Assembly: GCA_027600665.1 (NCBI GenBank)
Contig: JADGJL010000813.1
Span: 1-13,461, forward strand
Reading direction: 5' to 3'
DNA: 13,461 nt
Source of the DNA: Irineochytrium annulatum
Lineage: Eukaryota > Chytridiomycota > Chytridiomycetes > Chytridiales > Chytridiaceae
The notes beneath the pieces are model-generated. The model was given only the letters and a program-made list of their open reading frames with translations, had not been told where the DNA came from and made no database searches. Made by a program: the position numbers and the translations under genes. Positions 8,272 to 13,461 of the stretch are shown piece after piece; the stretch's first letter is position 1; each line of letters opens with the position of its first letter.

Positions 8272-8555
8272 GTGTTTTTCGATTTCTCTTGTTATTGAAA
8301 CTTCTCTTTTTGTTACCTTTCGTTGCTTCATGCGGATTTCGTTTTGATGGTGCTCTCTTTCAGTCTACTTCTTTGCTCCAATCTTCTTTGTTGGGTCCGG
8401 TTATTCAATCTAAAACCTCGGTCTGAATCATAGATAGCTATGAGTATTTTGCTTCTTCCTTCCCTATGTTCAATTTTTGCTGGTCTTCGGGACTTCGCCT
8501 CGTTTTCACACAGCATTGGTGGCTACGTTTCTTCAAATGGCGATTGTATCGCTTG

Positions 8556-8561
8556 AATAAA
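8556..8561 (+). terminator. Poly(A) signal AATAAA for the SH3-septin gene
   Basis: A canonical AATAAA 285 nt after the stop, and the only exact match on the plus strand that I found between 8272 and 8600. Confidence 0.5.
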
Positions 8562-8674
8562 AGGAAGTAGAAACGTATGAAATGCTGGAAGCATATGAAT
8601 ATGAGTCATCAGTGGACAATCGCAGTGGCCTGCCCGCTGTATCATATGTCATAACATACCAAGAAGTCTAAAGC

Positions 8675-8680
8675 TTTATT
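8675..8680 (-). terminator. Poly(A) signal AATAAA for FRS1
   Basis: TTTATT on the plus strand, hence AATAAA on the minus strand, about 130 nt after the FRS1 stop codon. Confidence 0.55.
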
Positions 8681-8808
8681 CTTCCACCGCAAAATCCAAA
8701 CAATTGACGACTAAAGATGAAACGTCAAGATTTGTGTTTGCATGCGCAGACGGTGAGAAACATGGTCACGCATAGAAATACAGGCCCCCCTCCCCAACAG
8801 AGATGCGT

Positions 8809-11274
8809 TTAAACGAACGGCTCCAAGTTCAACTCGAGAGCCGAAGACGGGTAATTGAACTCGAACTTCTGGATAACCTCCGGGTGCAGGATGCCGAAGC
8901 TCCCAATCTTCTCCTTGTTGTAAAAGACGTCCGCGCGCCGGCCCTCAAAGAACGTGGCATCTGTGGATGGAAGAAACGTTCACATATAAGTTGAACGCTA
9001 ACGCTGCCAGCAACCCACTTTTCGATTCCTGAATGTAGTATCCGCCCGCCTCCCCAGCGTCGACAGAGGGGATGTTGAGCATGGCCATAACGCGGTCTAG
9101 GACTCCGTGGACAAGCTAATTTCGGTTACCAAATACAATACATCGAAACACGGACCTCAAACCCGGAAGTCTTCAAACTCGCAAAAACGACGCAAAGGTT
9201 CCTTTGGTTCCTTGTCTGCCTCTCCTTGGTGCTGTCCTTGAAAACGACGTCCGACACTTCAAAGATCTTAAGCGGGAGCGGGTGATCCTTGTTCGACGCG
9301 ATCGTCTTCAGCAAGCCGGGAATCAAGCTCGTCCGGACAACCTTCAAGGACACTTACTAAACTGTAGCTAAAAGCAAGAACGGTGCAATTTACCTGATAT
9401 TCTACCGTCTTTGGGTTCGCAAGCTTGACCGCGCTCCCATCATCGGTCTTCTTTAAGAACGCAAAGTTCTCATCATGCGAGCACTATGACCCTAAATTAG
9501 CCTTCCACACATTCCCCCTTCAACACATCAATCCTCACCAGAATCAAGGGCAGAACCTCCGTATACCCTGCAAACGCCAACTCCCTCCTAATCTGATCCG
9601 ACATCTTGTTCAGCGGCAACGGTGCGGCAGGCGTGTTGGCCTTGGGCGTCGTCTCGGTGATGTTGTTGTACCCGAACGCGATCGCGACGTCCTCTGCGAT
9701 GTCGCACGCGTGAAGGATGTCGGACCGCGTCGGCGGAACCTGAACGACGATCTCGTCGGACGGGCCCTTGGACTTTGTGGCGGTGAGGGACATTTTGGAC
9801 AGAAGCTTGATGATCTCGTCGGCGTTCAGGGTGGTGCCGACGCGGGTGTTGATGTAGTGGGCCGAGGTTGTGAACTTACGCGGGGTCAGGTCCGGGTATA
9901 GAACAGATTTGCCCTCCGCGTCTACGACTTCCACGGGTTCGACGCTACCGGTTTGTACGTTAACCCCTCGTCCAAACAAAGAAAAAAAAAAAAAAAGGAA
10001 AAAGGGGCGGGGGGGTGGAGACTGGGCCTGGGACGTACGAGAAAGGGTCCGCGACGTATTGCGAGAACATGGACACGACCGTGTTGAGCACGGTCTTCGC
10101 CTTTGTCAGATCCGTAGCCGTGCACTCGATGAAGACGTTCTTCGTCGTTAGCTTGATCTTTGAGTGATCGCTGTTGATAATGGGCGGCAGCGAGAGGACG
10201 CGCCGCTTTGAATCGTAAATGACGGGATACCGTGGGGCGTCACGGATGATGTGGAGATACTTGCTCAGCTTGCGGTCGCTCTTTCAAAGGAAAAGAAAGG
10301 AAAAAACCGATGCTTAACAACTATACAGGCGGAGGTGGAAAAAGCAAAAACCTCGTAGAACGTCATTAACTCTTTGGCGTCCATTGACTTTGTCTGATTC
10401 AGCGGCACGAAATTGATCTCGGACGGCGGTAGAGCTTCGTAGGTGAACGGACCGACGACGGTATCGAGGTCGTGAGTTCCAATGGCGACAAGGGTCCGCT
10501 TTCTGATTGCCAGTCTAAGTATTCCGTAGGTCATTAACGGGCAAGGGAAAACTTAACCTGCAGATGTTATTGTGCAGCTTGTCCTGCAGCTCGATGAATG
10601 TGTTGTAATTCTCCTCCGTGAATTTGATGTTCCGGAGGACGGCCGCAACCACGAAGGGACGGATGGCGGCGGTCTTTGTATTTTTTTTTTTTTTGGAAAT
10701 GTTAAGGAACAAAACAGGCCAACCACAAAAACGCCAAACCTCAGGCTTCACAATGAGCTTCTGCGCTTGGCCCTTGGCGGGCTTGACGACCCGGTAATTC
10801 GGGGGAGCGCCCTCCCCGCGGAAAGTGAGCAACGCGCGGGTGATCCCTTCGGGGCAGAGCAGATCGTATCTTATCGTACCCTCTTAGTCTCACCACGGAA
10901 GAAGAATCAACGCGTCATTACCTGTTTGCCGGGATGTCGATGCTGTACAACCGCCGTTTGGACGAATCCTTCGCGCGATCGGCGCCGACCTCCTTCGCCT
11001 TCTTCTCATACTCGGAGGTCTTCATGCTCACTTAGCCAGCAAGAACATGCAGCCTAACAATCACCTCCTCCTCCAACTCAATCCCAAAGTCGAAGCATAG
11101 CTCCTCGAATTCTTCCTTTGCTGAACGGGCATGATCAGTCAACGGTTGCAGTACCGAACAGATCCTTACTGAATGATCGGTTCAGCGCCTGGAAGAGGTT
11201 CTCCTTGTCGACGTCGACGGTAGGCTGGTGACGGGCATCAGATGGTGCCAGGAGCACGGCGAGTGACTCACCAT
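8809..11274 (-). CDS. FRS1: Phenylalanyl-tRNA synthetase beta subunit, cytosolic
   Basis: The beta subunit pairs with the alpha subunit in the (alpha-beta)2 enzyme that charges tRNA-Phe in the cytosol. Exons on the minus strand: 11274-11272, 11224-11170, 11120-11065, 11019-10922, 10869-10740, 10673-10558, 10502-10352, 10280-10039, 9944-9539, 9483-9394, 9341-9156, 9115-9019 and 8960-8809. They sum to 1782 nt, or 593 aa, the normal eukaryotic length. The N-terminus ([15 protein letters not shown]), [26 protein letters not shown] and [14 protein letters not shown] are family hallmarks. A B3/B4-type region follows at about 115-280. The B5 domain is at about 300-375 ([17 protein letters not shown]). 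The C-terminal core ends at [10 protein letters not shown]. Splice sites were chosen by frame and family alignment. For example, the acceptor at 10503 gives [12 protein letters not shown] rather than the longer reading from an upstream AG. The first coding exon holds only the ATG. The 11274 start lies head-to-head with RPL26. Confidence 0.97.
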
Positions 11275-11704
11275 TTCGCGAAAAAGCCTTTGCCTAGTTG
11301 TGTGCGTCTAATTACCGATCTGTGCAGTATTCATATTCCCACGGTCTTGGCGATGAATATGAAATGATGTTGCTTCTCCACAAGATGGACTAACTACTTT
11401 TCATTTGTTGGCAAAAGCTTGCAGTGTGTGGGAAGAATGCCCAGAGTGGGCAGCAGATAGACACGAAAAGAAACACAGGCCGATTGGGTCAGCAACATTA
11501 ACTGTATGGATGGCGAATGACCAACGAGCATGATCTTCGGATTCATCAATGGCCCTTCCACGCCCTAGCTAGAATACCATGTTGCTGGAAGTCCACAGAC
11601 AGCTTCACTTCTTTGGGCTGTTAATCTGTGGCGCAGTATCAAAGTTGGCGGACAGGTTTGTCAAGTGCATTCGAGGTTTTCTGCAGGAACTCCGAGCCAT
11701 CACC
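11275..11704. promoter_or_regulatory. Shared divergent promoter region of FRS1 and RPL26
   Basis: This 430-bp region separates two translation-machinery genes transcribed away from each other. I could not identify a specific factor-binding motif or TATA box. On the plus side an ATG at 11579 stays in frame with the RPL26 start and no stop intervenes. The TTTCTGCAG ending at 11684 could be the acceptor of a 5'-UTR intron. The TSS positions cannot be set from sequence. Confidence 0.5.
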
Positions 11705-12387
11705 ATGAAGTTCAGCAATGGTGAGCGTCGCGACGGGCTTGAAAGAGAGTCTCTGAGATGGTTCCTGGCCGCGCGATTCCGTCAAGTCCGTGAACGACTA
11801 AGCTGACATTTGGTTTTCTCTCCCAGACGTGTCCTCCAGCCGCCGGAAGTCAAGGAAGGCCCACCTGTCGGCCCCTTCCAACGTACGGCGAAAGATCATG
11901 TCCGCATCGCTGTCGAAGGAGCTGCGGGAGAAGTACCATGTCTGTATTTTGATTGATGAACGCGCTGGCACCACAGCGCGGCGCGGTGGAAAACGATAGT
12001 TGACGTGATTTGGCCACGATGACAGGTCCGGTCCCTACCCGTGCGCAAGGATGACGAGGTCACGATCATGAGGGGCACGCAGAAGAACCGGACGGGGAAG
12101 GTCGTCCAGGTCTACCGCCGGAAGTGGGTTATCCACATTGAGAAGATTGTGAAGGACAAGGTCAACGGTGGGTACATTCGCTCTATTAACCAGAGCTCGT
12201 TTTTAAATCTGGTGGTGGATATGGGTTGTTGTCTGACCATTTTTCGGTTATTTCGTTCTGTACAGGCGCGTCGGTCCCTCTCGGCATCGACCCCTCCAAG
12301 GTCCAGATCACGTCATTGAAGATGGACAAGGACCGTTTGGCGTTGTTGGAGCGCAAGGACCGCTCGAAGCTGCCCGCTCGCGCGTGA
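11705..12387 (+). CDS. RPL26: 60S ribosomal protein L26 (uL24)
   Basis: A structural protein of the large ribosomal subunit; uL24 binds 25S/28S rRNA early in assembly. Exons are 11705-11720, 11827-11939, 12026-12167 and 12266-12387, totalling 393 nt, or 130 aa (yeast about 127, human about 145). The spliced product begins [20 protein letters not shown]. It keeps [17 protein letters not shown], then the KOW-motif region [12 protein letters not shown]...[12 protein letters not shown], and [18 protein letters not shown]. The three introns are 106, 86 and 98 nt; the first comes after only 16 coding nt, as is common in ribosomal protein genes. The start at 11705 is chosen because family members begin MKF/MAK-like just before this conserved segment. 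An in-frame ATG 42 codons upstream is considered non-coding. Confidence 0.97.
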
Positions 12388-12927
12388 AGTGGTGGCCGTT
12401 TGGAGGTGGGATATGTGTGAGGTTGACACGGTAGAGGGGGGTAGTGTGACGCGGCGGCTAGGGCGTTAGCCTTTTCGAGTAGTTTTCGCGGGCCGGCCAG
12501 CGTAGCGTTGATGGGGTTGCCATGAGGATGTTACTGCCTTAAATAAATAACATAGCAAAATCGTATTCGATGCTAATAGCAAACATATGTTGTCAGCAAC
12601 CCGAACCATAAAGGATGGAATGGTGCTTCTGTAAACCATAAATGATGTCAGTATACCGAAGTCATACCTCGCGGTCTTATTTCCACTTAGATGCATACAA
12701 TGCAATCCCAAAATCACTCAAGCAAACCCGGTACAAAGCACACCCGTCACTTCATGTCCATGCTTCCACAAGGCACCGCCCGCCGTACCCTTGCATCGAC
12801 CCACACAGCCCGACATCAATCTATGGTGTCCTGCATTTCACTGCAGTCAGGTTCGGGCATGCTGACGGATTCTCTATCATCGCGCAAAACTCCAAGTCAT
12901 AGGGAGCAATCCCGACGTTCAACAGAT
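12388..12927. other. RPL26 3' flank, no gene recognised
   Basis: It holds the RPL26 3' UTR and a candidate poly(A) signal. Several short open frames occur on both strands, but none shows a recognisable domain or a consistent spliced structure. Confidence 0.4.
12542..12547 (+). terminator. Poly(A) signal AATAAA for RPL26
   Basis: AATAAA, overlapping a second AAATAA, lies about 155 nt after the RPL26 stop codon. Confidence 0.55.
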
Positions 12928-13399
12928 TCATTGCTTTAAACATGACCAACAAACTTCATCCATATCGAGAGTTGCGTTGCACAGTTCGAGGTGCTCGAGG
13001 CGGTACAGATAGAAGACCACGGCTATGCTCTCGGCGTTGTCGCGAAGATTCTTCAGCTTGGCAGCATCCCCATGAAGTTGTGCTCTAGGGATTGCCAAAT
13101 TAACTTCGCGTCCAGGTCAGATCCCGTTCCTTCAGCTTGACCAGATCCGAGGACCCTTGCACGAATCTAATCCCGTCCCCAACGGAGCCATAATCGACGT
13201 CAAGCTGGTGAAGTTATGGAATTCCATTGACAACTTTCGCAGTGTAACTTTCGTCGTGAGCTTTATCTTTCGCAGCTAGGTCGCCTTTTTTGTAAGCAGC
13301 CAGAGATGCGATAACTCGAGCAGGCACTTGATAGTGTATGCGAAGGCGGTGAGGGTGGGCGGGTATGAGGCGGCATAAGGTCAAGGGCTGCAGCGACAA
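12928..13399 (-). other. Possible partial or decayed minus-strand coding sequence, family unknown
   Basis: Three minus-strand open segments lie head to tail in different frames. 13399-13214 includes DLAAKDKAHDESYTAKVV. 13204-13100 follows a TTCACCAG acceptor-like site and includes GSSDLVKLKERDL. 13116-12928 includes GDAAKLKNLRDNAESIAVV and ends at a TGA. The last two look protein-like (charged, helix-forming) but overlap by 17 nt in different frames with no plausible intron between them. This fits a frameshifted gene remnant, a sequencing indel or chance. I do not recognise a family and infer no function. Confidence 0.25.
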
Positions 13400-13461
13400 T
13401 TTCGTGATGATAAAATATATATAAGGAATGATAATAATAAAAACACCAGTCCAGAATTAAA

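Larger units (their letters stand above)
8272..8808. other. Tail-to-tail 3' region between the SH3-septin gene and FRS1
   Basis: Both flanking genes end here (stops at 8271 and 8809). I see no coding sequence. The plus-strand part is T-rich after the stop. One canonical poly(A) signal per strand is present, about 115 bp apart, so the two transcripts probably end without overlapping. Confidence 0.6.

Noticed and set aside
9975..10015. Poly-A and G-rich run on the plus strand
   Set aside because: It lies inside an FRS1 intron; on the coding strand it is an ordinary C/T-rich tract ahead of the acceptor.
10503..10530. Alternative FRS1 acceptor at ACTTAG, 15 nt upstream of the chosen one
   Set aside because: It keeps the frame but adds five residues inside the conserved [17 protein letters not shown] block; the downstream acceptor restores the family sequence exactly.
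12456..12478. GGCTA/TAGCC hairpin followed by TTTT, resembling a bacterial terminator
   Set aside because: The gene is eukaryotic with spliceosomal introns and ends with a poly(A) signal; a 5-bp stem is not meaningful here.
1..13461. CRISPR arrays, tRNA/rRNA genes and insertion sequences
   Set aside because: I saw no direct-repeat array, no convincing tRNA cloverleaf or rRNA sequence, and no transposase or terminal inverted repeats on reading both strands.

Overview
The window is nuclear DNA from a fungus, most likely an early-diverging zoosporic lineage (chytrid-like). It has four intron-rich protein-coding genes with short GT-AG introns (about 40-154 nt) and moderately GC-rich coding DNA. 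The fungal placement rests mainly on the 130-residue RPL26, whose N-terminal segment and NGASVP segment resemble fungal copies. The chytrid guess is inference, from the short phase-biased introns and the multi-SH3/SAM signalling proteins.

Layout. (1) 236-1803, minus: a secreted-type, cysteine-rich ectodomain, one membrane helix, and a cytoplasmic tail with a perfect class I SH3 ligand, a SAM domain split by an intron, and a C-terminal PPxY motif. (2) 1804-2966: divergent intergenic region. (3) 2967-8271, plus: a 17-exon gene for a protein I reconstruct at 1375 residues, with nine tandem SH3 domains followed by a septin-like GTPase domain. (4) 8272-8808: tail-to-tail intergenic region with one poly(A) signal for each strand. 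(5) 8809-11274, minus: 13-exon cytosolic phenylalanyl-tRNA synthetase beta subunit (FRS1/FARSB, 593 aa). (6) 11275-11704: divergent promoter region. (7) 11705-12387, plus: 4-exon RPL26 (uL24, 130 aa). (8) 12388-13461: 3' flank with unassigned, possibly decayed coding fragments on the minus strand.

How they fit. The right half is an ordinary head-to-head pair of translation genes. The left half is the unusual part: a membrane protein carrying an SH3 ligand and a WW ligand lies head-to-head with a nine-SH3 protein that ends in a septin-type GTPase domain. Together they suggest a receptor/scaffold pair linking the plasma membrane to a septin-like cortical module. The SH3 gene is built of repeated two-exon units with symmetric phase-1 introns, including six first-half SH3 exons of exactly 117 nt. 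A kinase-type R-x-x-S-[LI] motif recurs in the linkers after SH3 domains 1-7.

All exon structures were worked out by hand from splice signals, frame continuity and repeat or family alignment. No transcript or database was consulted.
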